From the NCBI RefSeq assembly GCF_040834005.1, contig NZ_CP162129.1, positions 4,881,001 to 4,945,000 of the forward strand: a DNA stretch of 64,000 nucleotides, read 5' to 3'. This DNA comes from Paenibacillus sp. PL2-23. Its GTDB lineage: Bacteria > Bacillota > Bacilli > Paenibacillales > Paenibacillaceae. Position 1 is the first letter of the stretch. Each line of letters starts with the position of its first letter. This document shows, one piece after another, positions 33,809 to 41,783 of this stretch. Position numbers and translations under genes: made by a program. The notes beneath the pieces are model-generated. The model was not told the DNA's origin. It did not search any database and saw nothing but the letters and a program-made list of their open reading frames with translations.

Positions 33809-35464
33809 TTACTCATAGGTGGGATACACGATGCCTATATCCCGCGCTTCCACAAGCCTTCCGTAATCATAGTCCAGCTGCTGATTCCCCTTCACTGCCA
33901 CAGGAATAGCCTTCCCTTCCACTGTCAGCTCCCCGCTCACAGGCGCGACGCTCATACCAACGATGCCAAGCAGCTTGCCGGACCGATCAAGCCGGACCCG
34001 AATGCCTCCCGGGAAGCGCATATGCTCCTTCCCGTCCCGGTATATAGCGGAGCCGGCTCTGCTATTCACAAGCTCGTAGCGAACGCCGTCCACACTCCGG
34101 CCGTATGCCGTCTCGTCCGCCACCTCAGACCCATGATCAAGCGGATAAGGCCGCACCGCCGTGAACCACAGCTCGCCCTCCGGAGTGGGCAGGATGCCGC
34201 ATAGCCGCTCGACATAGTCCAGCACACACAGAATGGCCGGCGAATACGATTCCGTAAAGCCCTCCTGGCCGTTCCATGGACTGAGCGTCTGGCCGAAGCG
34301 CCTCATATGGGACGCCGCTGACAGAATGGGCTGCATGACCCAGGTCAGCTCCACATGTCTGCCATGCTTCTCGAAGGCGTGCGGCGTGCGGATCAGGCTC
34401 AGGAAGTTAGTAGTTCCTCCCCAGCTGTTATAGCTGGAGGAGGGATCGAATCTTGGATCGTCCATTGCGATAGACGTGAAGGGGTATCGGGCAAAAAATT
34501 TCCTTGTATTCAGCAAATACCGCCGCAGCATCTCGTCGAAAAACGCCTGGTCGCCAACCTCGCAGGCAAGCACCCGCAGCAGCACATCGGACTGGATGCG
34601 CACAAACCGATCATGCTTGTCGCGGTCATAGAAGAACTGATCTCCTTCGTCGAAGCAATGCTCGAACAGGCTGCCAAGCGTCTGCTCCGCTTTGTCCAGC
34701 CAGACCGAAGCCTCCAAGCCAAGCTCCTCCGCAATGGCCGCCAGATACATCCGCTGGCAATACACGTTGGCCGTCAGATCCGGCGCAAGAAACGGAAGGA
34801 TCGGCGAGTTGGGGTCACACTGAGCGGCGTCGCCATCATGAGGCGCATCCGGCGCATGCCAGAACCTCGGGGAAAGATCATGACCGGTATCGAACGTGCT
34901 GAACGCCTCTACACAGCCTGTCGAGCGCGTATTGCGATGCTTCGCCAGCCACTCGTCATATCGGACCATCGCCTCGTACATCGAGCTCAGGAAGGCCCGG
35001 TCTCTGCCATTCAGCCGGTAATGATTCCACACGGACCGCGCCAGCGGCGTCACAAGCTGAATCTGCCTGTACGCCGGTCCCTGATCAGTGATCTTGTACG
35101 GCAGCAGCCCGTCCTCCCTCTGATGAACTGCAAAGGAGAGGAACGTCGACTCCGCCACGGACGGAGCAAAGCGCGCAAGCAGCTCGGCATTGATCGTACC
35201 CGTGCTCTCCAGCCAGCACCCGCGGTAGATCCCTCCCTCGTGAAGGATTGGCGCTGGTTCGGCGCCTGTAGGAACAATACAGTCCAGCAGCTTGCGCATA
35301 GCGCTGCCATATACCTCCTCAAGCGGTCCGCCAGACGCCGCAAACGCGACGTCCGAGCGCTCCCACTCCGCCATAACCTGCCGATCGGATGGCTTCGAGC
35401 CTTCTCCGAAGGGGCTGGCGCCTGACTTCCCTCTCAAGCGGTCCAGCAACATCATTTCATCCAT
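33809..35464 (-). CDS. Alpha/alpha-barrel glycoside hydrolase-like protein (GH63/MGH1-like)
   Basis: A 551-residue protein without signal peptide. Its motifs resemble the (alpha/alpha)6 barrel of GH63/MGH1-like glucosidases: GGIYRGCWLESTGTINAELL, YDEWLAKHRNT, and FDPSSSYNSWGGTTNFLSL near 370. Catalytic residues cannot be assigned safely by eye. A C-terminal beta-rich part begins near 450. The ATG at 35464 follows AGGTGAT. It lies 18 bp after the chimeric gene, whose solute-binding half suggests that a sugar-transport locus once stood here. It probably acts on an imported oligosaccharide. Confidence 0.68.
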   Translation of the reverse strand: MDEMMLLDRLRGKSGASPFGEGSKPSDRQVMAEWERSDVAFAASGGPLEEVYGSAMRKLLDCIVPTGAEPAPILHEGGIYRGCWLESTGTINAELLARFAPSVAESTFLSFAVHQREDGLLPYKITDQGPAYRQIQLVTPLARSVWNHYRLNGRDRAFLSSMYEAMVRYDEWLAKHRNTRSTGCVEAFSTFDTGHDLSPRFWHAPDAPHDGDAAQCDPNSPILPFLAPDLTANVYCQRMYLAAIAEELGLEASVWLDKAEQTLGSLFEHCFDEGDQFFYDRDKHDRFVRIQSDVLLRVLACEVGDQAFFDEMLRRYLLNTRKFFARYPFTSIAMDDPRFDPSSSYNSWGGTTNFLSLIRTPHAFEKHGRHVELTWVMQPILSAASHMRRFGQTLSPWNGQEGFTESYSPAILCVLDYVERLCGILPTPEGELWFTAVRPYPLDHGSEVADETAYGRSVDGVRYELVNSRAGSAIYRDGKEHMRFPGGIRVRLDRSGKLLGIVGMSVAPVSGELTVEGKAIPVAVKGNQQLDYDYGRLVEARDIGIVYPTYE

Positions 35465-35482
35465 ACTGCCTATCACCTGCCG

Positions 35483-36982
35483 TTACTGGTTACTATTGAA
35501 TATGCTCACAGCGCCCTTATAGAAATCTTGCACCGCTTCTTCTACATTCTTGCGGCCGAACCCAATTTCCTGCACCGTCGTCTTGCCCAGCTTCTCAAAT
35601 TCTGCGAAGCCAGGAGGATTGTAGCTTACCGCGAATGGCTCGGTCTCGGCCGCTTCGGACACGCGGCTAGTATAATCGTAGACAATCTTGTCGACATCGT
35701 TGGCCTCAGCTTCCAGCACGCTGCGGTTCTTCGATGTGACAGGCACGCCGCGATTGTTGCCCAGAATCAAGGCGGCTTCAGGGTCGTTAATGAAGAAGCT
35801 CATCAGCATGGCCACTTCCTTCGGATGCTCCGTCTTGGCGTAGCCGGACAGCCCTTGGCTGGACTCGAACACGACCCCCGTACCCTTCGGTCCTCTCGGC
35901 AGCTGCACCATCGTCAGCGGGTCCTCCGTCAAGCTCTGATAAGCGCCGAGCTGATTGGATGGAATCAGATTCATCGCGGCCTTGCCGGATGTAATCAACG
36001 ATTTGCTGGGATCGTCGATAGGATGAGAGACGGCCAGCTCAGGCGTTACGACGCCTCCGTCAGCTGCAGCCTTAGCCCAGTAATTAAACCAAGCCCGTGC
36101 ATTTTCCTCCGCATATAAGTCGCTTTCCGGCACGATGCCAACCAGCATCCAGTTCGTACGCTTCAGCTTTTTGAACACTACGATTTCCTTATCCCCGCTC
36201 GCGTCGTTCGTATAGATGACACCCTGCTTGCGCTTGTCCTTCTTAATATCCTGAATAAGGAGCTCACGGCTATCCCCGTCCGATGCGGCAAATCCATGCT
36301 GAGCAAGCAGCGGCGCCCCCTCCTGGTCAAGCAGATAGATGGAGCCCGTCTGCCCCAGATGAATCCGGTCCAGCGGCTGCAGGAAGTAGTCGGTGCTTAC
36401 GTTGATCTTCATGAAGGAGACAGCATGTGTCGGCTCGAACGTGCCGATCGGCATAACCATGCTGACCACCGGGTTGGTGCTGTTGAATCGGGCTTCAACG
36501 GGATCGGCATGGCCGGACACCCAGCGGTGGCCCTCCTGAACGAAGGCCTTGTACCACTCCTCCGCCAGGAAGTCGATGTCCTGCTCCACCTGGTTGTCCG
36601 CACTGATCCACATGCCGCTCTCTCGATACACGGTCACACGCTGCACGCTTGAGTAGCTGTTCGTCGCTTGGGTCAGGAAGGCGCTCATCGCCAGATTCGC
36701 CAGCATCTTCTCTCCGGCAGGCAAGCCCTCATCGCTCATCGCCGCGTCCCACTCCCTGGTCGTCTTGTTATTGAACACAAGCGAGGCCACATCGTAGATT
36801 TGCATCTGCACCATGTCTACGTATGAGCCGTATTCCTCCATCTTCTCCAAGGCCGAGGATTCTATGTAGGACAAGATGATGGCTCTGGAAGCATTGAACA
36901 AGACAGCCGACAGCGCGCCGAAGGACAGCACAAACAATATGATAAAGATTGCAATCAGCCTGCTTTTGAGCGAATAAAACAT
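35483..36982 (-). CDS. Chimera: kinase sensor domain fused to half a solute-binding protein
   Basis: A 499-residue single frame. Residues 1-290 are the N-terminal half of a YesM-type kinase: helix at 9-30, then a Cache domain ending FKKLKRTNWMLVGIVPESDLYAE. After about residue 292 the sequence becomes the C-terminal part of a family 1 sugar-binding protein (ARAWFNYWAKAAADGG; LTSGKAAMNLIPSNQL-like; EHPKEVAMLMSFFINDPEAA). No HAMP, phosphoacceptor or ATPase domain remains and no lipobox precedes the second half. An in-frame deletion joining two neighbouring genes explains it. The product would be membrane-anchored with both parts outside. It may be a remnant. Confidence 0.85.
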   Translation of the reverse strand: MFYSLKSRLIAIFIILFVLSFGALSAVLFNASRAIILSYIESSALEKMEEYGSYVDMVQMQIYDVASLVFNNKTTREWDAAMSDEGLPAGEKMLANLAMSAFLTQATNSYSSVQRVTVYRESGMWISADNQVEQDIDFLAEEWYKAFVQEGHRWVSGHADPVEARFNSTNPVVSMVMPIGTFEPTHAVSFMKINVSTDYFLQPLDRIHLGQTGSIYLLDQEGAPLLAQHGFAASDGDSRELLIQDIKKDKRKQGVIYTNDASGDKEIVVFKKLKRTNWMLVGIVPESDLYAEENARAWFNYWAKAAADGGVVTPELAVSHPIDDPSKSLITSGKAAMNLIPSNQLGAYQSLTEDPLTMVQLPRGPKGTGVVFESSQGLSGYAKTEHPKEVAMLMSFFINDPEAALILGNNRGVPVTSKNRSVLEAEANDVDKIVYDYTSRVSEAAETEPFAVSYNPPGFAEFEKLGKTTVQEIGFGRKNVEEAVQDFYKGAVSIFNSNQ

Positions 36983-37071
36983 CCTTCTTCCCCCTTGAGC
37001 CCCGCTCCGTCGAATAAGTTAGCTATTATCTTATCACATTAATTCTATAAGAGAGGAGGTGGCCGTCCATC

Positions 37072-37179
37072 ATGAGCACAAAAGTGAGACCCGACAAGAA
37101 CAACCCGAAGCATTCCACAACACGATCCAATAACCCGAGCGATCAGGGTAAAGGCAATTTGCAAAAAAACATGAAATAA
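37072..37179 (+). CDS. 35-residue basic hydrophilic protein
   Basis: The ORF (MSTKVRPDKNNPKHSTTR...) has a very strong GAGAGGAGGTGG ribosome binding site and no hydrophobic stretch. The composition (Lys, Asn, Ser, Gln, no Cys or aromatic residues) is like that of minor small acid-soluble spore proteins, but I see no specific family match. A stem-loop follows 20 bp after the stop. It is divergent from the chimeric gene. Function unknown. Confidence 0.65.
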   Translation: MSTKVRPDKNNPKHSTTRSNNPSDQGKGNLQKNMK

Positions 37180-37198
37180 CCGCTGCTCCCATAAGGAA

Positions 37199-37233
37199 AA
37201 CAAGCCCGATCCTGCTAGAGGATTCGGGCTTGT
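37199..37233 (+). terminator. Stem-loop after the 35-residue protein gene
   Basis: ACAAGCCCGA and TCGGGCTTGT form a 10-bp arm pair, with CCT/AGG inside. No T run follows, so termination strength is uncertain. Confidence 0.55.
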
Positions 37234-37426
37234 GGTCGTTGCGGCTATACCACCCACTAATTTAACTTTTTAACACTACTCTACATGCAGAAAGTACAGT
37301 TATTTTCTCGAAAAGCCCCTCAAGACGGCAGCTAACTGTAGAAGGTTTTACATGTCATCCTCGTTCGCCACTAGACTTTGACACCTCAAACCTCATCGTT
37401 TCGCGCTAATTGGGCATACTACTCCC

Positions 37427-37540
37427 CTTGACACCTGGCTCAAGCAGGCCTTCGGGCTGGACAAGATGGCCGCCCAATACATTGGCATGCAAGGGGACAT
37501 TTTCGACGCTCACAAGGATATGTCCATGGCTTACTGCATC
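37427..37540 (+). pseudogene. Fragment of a DUF2238-type membrane protein
   Basis: One frame reads LDTWLKQAFGLDKMAAQYIG followed by MQGDIFDAHKDMSMA, which matches the conserved C-terminal segment of DUF2238/YjdF-like membrane proteins (the GTQGDxWDAQxDM motif). There is no start, no membrane helices upstream, and the frame breaks at about 37540. It is a remnant. Confidence 0.6.
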
Positions 37541-37758
37541 ATCAGTTTTTCAATTTGTAGCTTGTGATGAGCATCATGATGGACAAATATATTCATGTAT
37601 CGTTCCACTGTGTACTCTCGTTTATCATCGCCGATCCGAAATCTCGCTGCTGGATTACCTATATTTCGAAATTGATTGACCAAATGTGTACGCGTTTCTG
37701 TAAATGTTTGAATCATTGATTGCCGAGAAAAGGTTGTTGCCTTCTCCAGTCTATACTT
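37531..37758 (-). pseudogene. Truncated DinB-like protein (C-terminal part)
   Basis: The frame ends at TAA 37531 and opens after a stop at 37759. The C-terminal VERYMNIFVHHDAHHKLQIEKL resembles the last helix of DinB/YfiT-like four-helix proteins with its HxxHH metal ligands. A full DinB would be about 150-170 residues; at most 75 remain. Its 3' end overlaps the DUF2238 fragment, so two broken genes meet here. Confidence 0.55.
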
Positions 37759-37836
37759 CTACATTTTACCACAACAACCACAAAAAACAGCCGATCCATG
37801 AGACCGACTGTCAGGCTTAATTCCTATGAGCTAATT

Positions 37837-38325
37837 TCATTTCAGAAACTCGTCAACTTGCGCTTTCATTGACAGGATCGTCGTTTTTTTGTAGTTGAGC
37901 CCCATCCGAAGCACCTTCATTTGCTGGGAACGGGATAAGGATTTAAAGCGCGGATCTTGCCTCAGATAACGGGTGATAATGGCTCCGCTGCTGCCAATTA
38001 GCCGCTCTGGCTTGATAGACGGAACATACTTAGGTAGCCGGGGCTTGCGAAAATGATAAACAAACGAGGATAGCTTAGCGGAAAGCTTGCTTTCATCCAC
38101 GAGACAAGCTACAGCGCTTTTTTTGGTGTGCTTCTTCAGATAGTCCAAGTGACTATGACCGCTTACCACAACATAGCCGCCTTCCCTGCGGCTTTTGCGA
38201 ACGATGAGCATGTGCATGCAGTCCTGGGCTGTTCGGCGAAGCTCCTTCATCCGTTGAGTCAGCTTATTGGTTATGCTGCCGGGTTTGATTCTGCTCAGAG
38301 GTATATACCTTATTGTGTATCTCAT
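37837..38325 (-). CDS. Conserved hypothetical protein, ParB-like N-terminus
   Basis: A 162-residue basic protein. The N-terminus (IRYIPLSRIKPG ... MHMLIVRKSRREGGYVVVSGHSHLDYLKKHTK) has the feel of a ParB/sulfiredoxin-like fold: an IPLSxIKPG opening, then a VVSGHxxLxxL segment where ParB has its GERRxRA loop. The C-terminal 70 residues are helical and Lys/Arg-rich. ATG 38325 is 12 bp from GGAGGG; an earlier ATG lies inside that region without its own site. It may bind DNA. No partner ParA gene is nearby. Confidence 0.55.
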   Translation of the reverse strand: MRYTIRYIPLSRIKPGSITNKLTQRMKELRRTAQDCMHMLIVRKSRREGGYVVVSGHSHLDYLKKHTKKSAVACLVDESKLSAKLSSFVYHFRKPRLPKYVPSIKPERLIGSSGAIITRYLRQDPRFKSLSRSQQMKVLRMGLNYKKTTILSMKAQVDEFLK

Positions 38326-38406
38326 AGGGTAATTCGCCCTCCTTTGTGCCATTTCTGTAGTCTATGCCGGACCTAGGCTCGCGAACACACCCCCTGCAGC
38401 CTGCAC

Positions 38407-38622
38407 TTAAGCCTCCTCCTCCATACGGTATTCCAAAATATCTCCAGGCTGACAATCCAGCGCCTTGCAGATGGCCTCCAGCGTGGTAATTCGGATCGCT
38501 TTGGCCTTCCCGTTCTTCAGAATCGAGAGGTTGGCCATCGTAATGCCTACTCTCTCCGACAGCTCCGTTACGCTCATCTTCCGCTTTGCCAGCATTACGT
38601 CTATGTTAATTATGATCGCCAT
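38407..38622 (-). CDS. XRE/Cro-type regulator (YozG-like)
   Basis: A 71-residue protein that is almost wholly one HTH domain: DVMLAKRKMSVTELSERVGITMANLSILKNGKAKAIRITTLEAICKALDCQPGDIL. It matches the short YozG-type Cro/CI regulators usually encoded next to a DUF2975 membrane protein, as here (10-bp gap). ATG 38622 follows GAGGTGA. Confidence 0.9.
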   Translation of the reverse strand: MAIIINIDVMLAKRKMSVTELSERVGITMANLSILKNGKAKAIRITTLEAICKALDCQPGDILEYRMEEEA

Positions 38623-38632
38623 GATATTCACC

Positions 38633-39106
38633 TCAAACCGTCAAATCATTTTCCGATTTAATCGCAATCGCATTGTTCAACAGCTTCTGGAGGACTGCCG
38701 CAAAGACGGCAATGACAAAGGATGCGAATATCACCACCATGCCCATAACGATAAGACCGGGAGCATCGTCCTTCTCCGCCACCAGATACAGGAAGGGCAT
38801 GCTTGCCGTAATCACGATGCTGATAGCCACGCCGCAGCTTTTTATCTTTTTCAAAGCGGTGACGGAGCGTTCGGAGAACGCCTTGTTCCTGTCCATGTAG
38901 GTCAGAAGTCGATAAGCCTGTAACAATGCGTAGAAATACGGGACCACAGAGACATAAATCGCGATGACAATAGGGTAAAACAAAGCCGGCGTGAACGTGT
39001 CCGCGCCCTCTCTCGCCATAACGGGCAGGCCCCATACGCATAGAGCGGCAACCGGGAGGGCGATCAGGACAAGCACAAGCTTCAAAATGAATGTTTCTCT
39101 CTTCAC
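38633..39106 (-). CDS. DUF2975 membrane protein (YoaS-like)
   Basis: A protein of about 157 residues with four hydrophobic segments (about 8-28, 40-60, 95-115 and 120-142) and the ERSVTALKKIKSCGVAIS loop of DUF2975. The likely start is GTG 39106 after GAGGTG; upstream ATGs lack a site. It forms a two-gene unit with the XRE regulator. Function not established; such pairs resemble small membrane-protein/regulator modules. Confidence 0.82.
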   Translation of the reverse strand: MKRETFILKLVLVLIALPVAALCVWGLPVMAREGADTFTPALFYPIVIAIYVSVVPYFYALLQAYRLLTYMDRNKAFSERSVTALKKIKSCGVAISIVITASMPFLYLVAEKDDAPGLIVMGMVVIFASFVIAVFAAVLQKLLNNAIAIKSENDLTV

Positions 39107-39184
39107 ATCGAGCACCTCACTTACATTTCGATGCATTGAATCTAACATAATATTTATCGTTTTGCAATAAATTTTAATCGAATA

Positions 39185-39961
39185 TCACTTATTGATTGGT
39201 TTTTCGGCAATTACTCGCAAGCGCCTGTAGTCGGCATACACCTCGTCGCCCTTGCTTAAGGTCTCCATCGCTTTGTCGCTGATCCTGCTGCAAGCAGCAT
39301 GAATCTCATCCTGGCTTAAGCCCTGGAAGAAATCGTCTCCAAACTGGGCTAGCCAGCCTAACATGCCTGCGCGTCCTTCCGGCAGCCGAGTCGGCCGTTC
39401 AAAGTAGTGGGCAGCGCGAACCGTGAAGCCTTGGCTCTCCAGCAGCTGGCAGTATTGAGCTAATGAGGGGAAAAACCAGGGATTACGAGAAGCAGCGTCG
39501 ATCCCATATTGTGCTGTCAAAACATCCGTCATCGCGTTCACGATGGCCTTCACGTTGTCTTTTCCCCCAAATTCCGCAACCAGTCGACCACCAGGCTTCA
39601 GCGCCTGCCACACACTATGCAGCACACCCTCGGCATCCTTCATCCAATGAAATGCGGCGTTGGAGAAAACGGCGTCCATTGGGATATCGACATTAAATTG
39701 CTGCCCGTCGCCAACATGGAATAGGATATCCGGAATCTTCTCCTTGGCGCGTCTGATCATATCTACGGAAGCGTCCATGCCCATGACCGATGCACCCGAC
39801 TGCGCAATTTCAAACGTCAAATCTCCGGTTCCGCAGCCCAAATCCAGAATGGATTCGCCGCGTTTTGGCTGCAACCAATCCAGCAGCTCCATGCCGTATT
39901 CGGAAATAAAGCCAAGCTGGTGATCGTATTCGTCAGGTTGCCATTGATTCATTGAATTCAT
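39185..39961 (-). CDS. Class I SAM-dependent methyltransferase
   Basis: A 258-residue protein with a Rossmann-type methyltransferase fold. Motif I is ILDLGCGTGDLTFEIAQSGA, then GMDASVDMIRRAKEK (acidic ribose-binding loop), FSNAAFHWMKD and LKPGGRLVAEFGGKDN. The overall pattern is like trans-aconitate or arsenite-type methyltransferases, but the substrate cannot be told. ATG 39961 follows GGAGGTG. It is monocistronic, with an AT-rich promoter region next to palindrome array B. Confidence 0.9.
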   Translation of the reverse strand: MNSMNQWQPDEYDHQLGFISEYGMELLDWLQPKRGESILDLGCGTGDLTFEIAQSGASVMGMDASVDMIRRAKEKIPDILFHVGDGQQFNVDIPMDAVFSNAAFHWMKDAEGVLHSVWQALKPGGRLVAEFGGKDNVKAIVNAMTDVLTAQYGIDAASRNPWFFPSLAQYCQLLESQGFTVRAAHYFERPTRLPEGRAGMLGWLAQFGDDFFQGLSQDEIHAACSRISDKAMETLSKGDEVYADYRRLRVIAEKPINK

Positions 39962-40097
39962 GTGGAGCACCTCCATAAGTGGGTATGGAGGTATTATTTC
40001 ACAATTCCATTTATAACTTAAATATATAGAATTAATATATATTATAGTTTTAACCTATATAGTGGCTGTGATTAGGTCGTTTCGCAGTTGTCCCGAG

Positions 40098-40530
40098 CGT
40101 TGGAGCGACACGTGGTGTCGTTGTTGCTGGCTTTGCGGCTGTTCCGTGCGCTGTAACGACACGTGGTGTCGTTGTTGCTCCATCTGCGACGGTCCGCAGC
40201 CCTATAACGACACGTGGTGTCGTTGTTGCTCCATCTGCGGCGGATCGGAGCGCTATAACGACACGTGGGGTCGTTGTTGCTCAATTTGCGGCGGTCCGCA
40301 GCCCTATAACGACACGTGGTGCCGTTGTTGCTGGCTTTGCGGCGGTCCGCAGCCCTATAACGACACGTGGGGTCGTTGTTGCTCCATCTGCGGCGGTCCG
40401 CAGCCCTATAACGACACGTGGTGTCGTTGTTGCTCACTCTGCGACGGTCCGCAGCGCTATAACGACACGTGGTGTCGTTGTTGCTCACTTTGCGGCGGTC
40501 CGCAGCCCTATAACGACACGTGGGGTCGCA
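40098..40530. repeat. Palindrome array B, 51-bp pitch
   Basis: Nine palindromes of the array A family (core CGACACGTGGTGTCG) start at 40106, 40157, 40208, 40259, 40310, 40361, 40412, 40463 and 40514, each exactly 51 bp apart. Here the outer arms are TAACGACAC-type and the spacer holds a second hairpin, CTGCGG-CGGT-CCGCAG, about halfway. So one inverted repeat falls every 25-26 bp. Several copies have GTGGGG or GTGCCG on the right arm. Both strands are open over 17-codon periods; I treat this as non-coding. The last copy ends about 10 bp before a promoter. Confidence 0.9.
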
Positions 40531-40534
40531 GCCA

Positions 40535-40562
40535 TTTGCATCCCAGCGAAAAATGGTAAAAT
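40535..40562 (+). promoter_or_regulatory. Probable promoter after array B
   Basis: TTTGCA (40535-40540) and TAAAAT (40557-40562) are 16 bp apart, and the ATG of the next gene is 40 bp downstream. The -35 box lies just after the last palindrome of array B. Confidence 0.5.
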
Positions 40563-40601
40563 AACCTTATCACGATTTGATTGACGAAAGGCGGACAAGC
40601 T

Positions 40602-41375
40602 ATGGAACCTACGTTTACTATTCAGCCCCAAGAGTATACCGCATTCGAAACCGAAAGCCAGCAGCTGGACAAATACAAGGAATGGGGATTCGTCAGCGAG
40701 AAGGCAGTCAAGACGAAAACTCTGCTCTACAAAAAAGATGGAAAGAGCCACGCCTGCGACATCGTTGGTTTCGTCGACAAAGCGACTGCTGTCATCCGCT
40801 TCGAGGATGGACGTCAGCATTGTATCCATCCCTCCTATCTGAAGGAGATGCAGGCATCCAGCTTCGGCGCAAGAGCAAGCGTCACTAGTACAGTAAATGA
40901 GCCAGCGGAGATCGACCAGTCGGCAGACGAACCAGCCCCAGAGGAAATTTCTACGTCAGCACCAGATGAGCCGATCGAGACCGCTGCTCCGTCACAAGCT
41001 GAAAAAGCTCCTGCCGATGCTGAACCCTCTACTCCGGCAGCCGAGGAAGCGCCGAAGAAAACAAAGGGCAAAAAAGAAAAGCTGGAGCTCCCGGAGGGCA
41101 AGGTGAGCATGACGGCAACGGTTCAGGAATTCACAACCGTGCCCAACAACTTCTCCGACAACGACGATGAAGTCGTCATCTACGAGGGAGTATCCATCGC
41201 AGATCCGGCGCTAGAGCTTGGCGCGGCCTGGTCCAGCCACAGCGCAACACTCAAAAAGCTGGAGCTAGCCATCGGTGACACGATTACATTCGAAGCCAAA
41301 GTCATTGCCAAAAAGCTAACCAAGCATCCCGTTCCATACAAAATTAATAACCCCTCGAAAATACAAAAAACCTGA
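40602..41375 (+). CDS. Hypothetical two-domain acidic-linker protein
   Basis: A 257-residue protein I cannot assign. An N-terminal domain (about 1-90: FTIQPQEYTAFETESQQLDKY ... HACDIVGFVDKATAVIRFEDGRQHCIHPSYLKEMQ) is followed by a low-complexity Pro/Ala/Glu/Ser linker (about 95-155), a short basic stretch (KKTKGKKEK), and a C-terminal beta-rich domain (about 165-257) that could be an OB-like fold. No signal peptide, Cys pairs or catalytic motif stands out. ATG 40602 follows AAAGGCGG. It is bracketed by array B upstream and array D2 downstream, so it is a natural candidate for a factor tied to these repeats; that link is speculation. Confidence 0.75.
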   Translation: MEPTFTIQPQEYTAFETESQQLDKYKEWGFVSEKAVKTKTLLYKKDGKSHACDIVGFVDKATAVIRFEDGRQHCIHPSYLKEMQASSFGARASVTSTVNEPAEIDQSADEPAPEEISTSAPDEPIETAAPSQAEKAPADAEPSTPAAEEAPKKTKGKKEKLELPEGKVSMTATVQEFTTVPNNFSDNDDEVVIYEGVSIADPALELGAAWSSHSATLKKLELAIGDTITFEAKVIAKKLTKHPVPYKINNPSKIQKT

Positions 41376-41407
41376 TTGGTTGGAGAAGCGTTTATCGTGC
41401 AGGGACG

Positions 41408-41600
41408 AACCATTTGAAGCAAATAGACGTGCCACAAACGTCTAATTGTGCGTAGATCGGCGGTTTGAGCAAATAGACGTACCAGGAACGTCTAAATGTG
41501 TGGAGACCGGCGGTTTGGAGCAAATAGATGTACCAGAAACGTCTAATTGTGCGGAGACCGGCAGGTTCGAGTAAATAGACGTGCCACAAACGTCTAATTG
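41408..41600. repeat. Palindrome array D2, 51-bp pitch
   Basis: Four copies of the D family, TAGACGT / ACGTCTA with 7-bp loops, start at 41424, 41474, 41525 and 41576 (steps 50, 51, 51). The third has TAGATGT in the left arm. Spacers share GTGCGGAGACCGGCGGTTTG-like sequence. It is the same family as array D1, 15 kb away, but the spacers there differ more. It follows the hypothetical gene and runs into a terminator. Confidence 0.88.
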
Positions 41601-41601
41601 T

Positions 41602-41630
41602 GCGGAGCCTACAGGCTCCGCCTTTTTTTT
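41602..41630 (+). terminator. Terminator closing array D2
   Basis: GCGGAGCCT / AGGCTCCGC with a 2-base loop is followed by C and eight T. It probably ends the transcript of the 40602 gene after reading through the array, so the D2 palindromes would be part of its 3' untranslated RNA. Confidence 0.85.
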
Positions 41631-41783
41631 GTTGTGCAGCTTTGTTCACAGTTCGTTCATATCGCTGCTCATTGCGCATTGTTTCCCATTGAGCAATATT
41701 GCACATTGGGCAAATGGCGTGATAAAGTAGGTGGTGATTACAATAAGAAGGTGTACCGGGGAATCGGAGGTGATCCTATAGCC

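Noticed and set aside
40062-40559. Open frames of 138-165 codons with Cys-rich 17-residue repeats across array B
   Set aside because: Both strands are open because the unit is 51 bp. There is no convincing start site, and the palindromes explain the repeats. Treated as non-coding.
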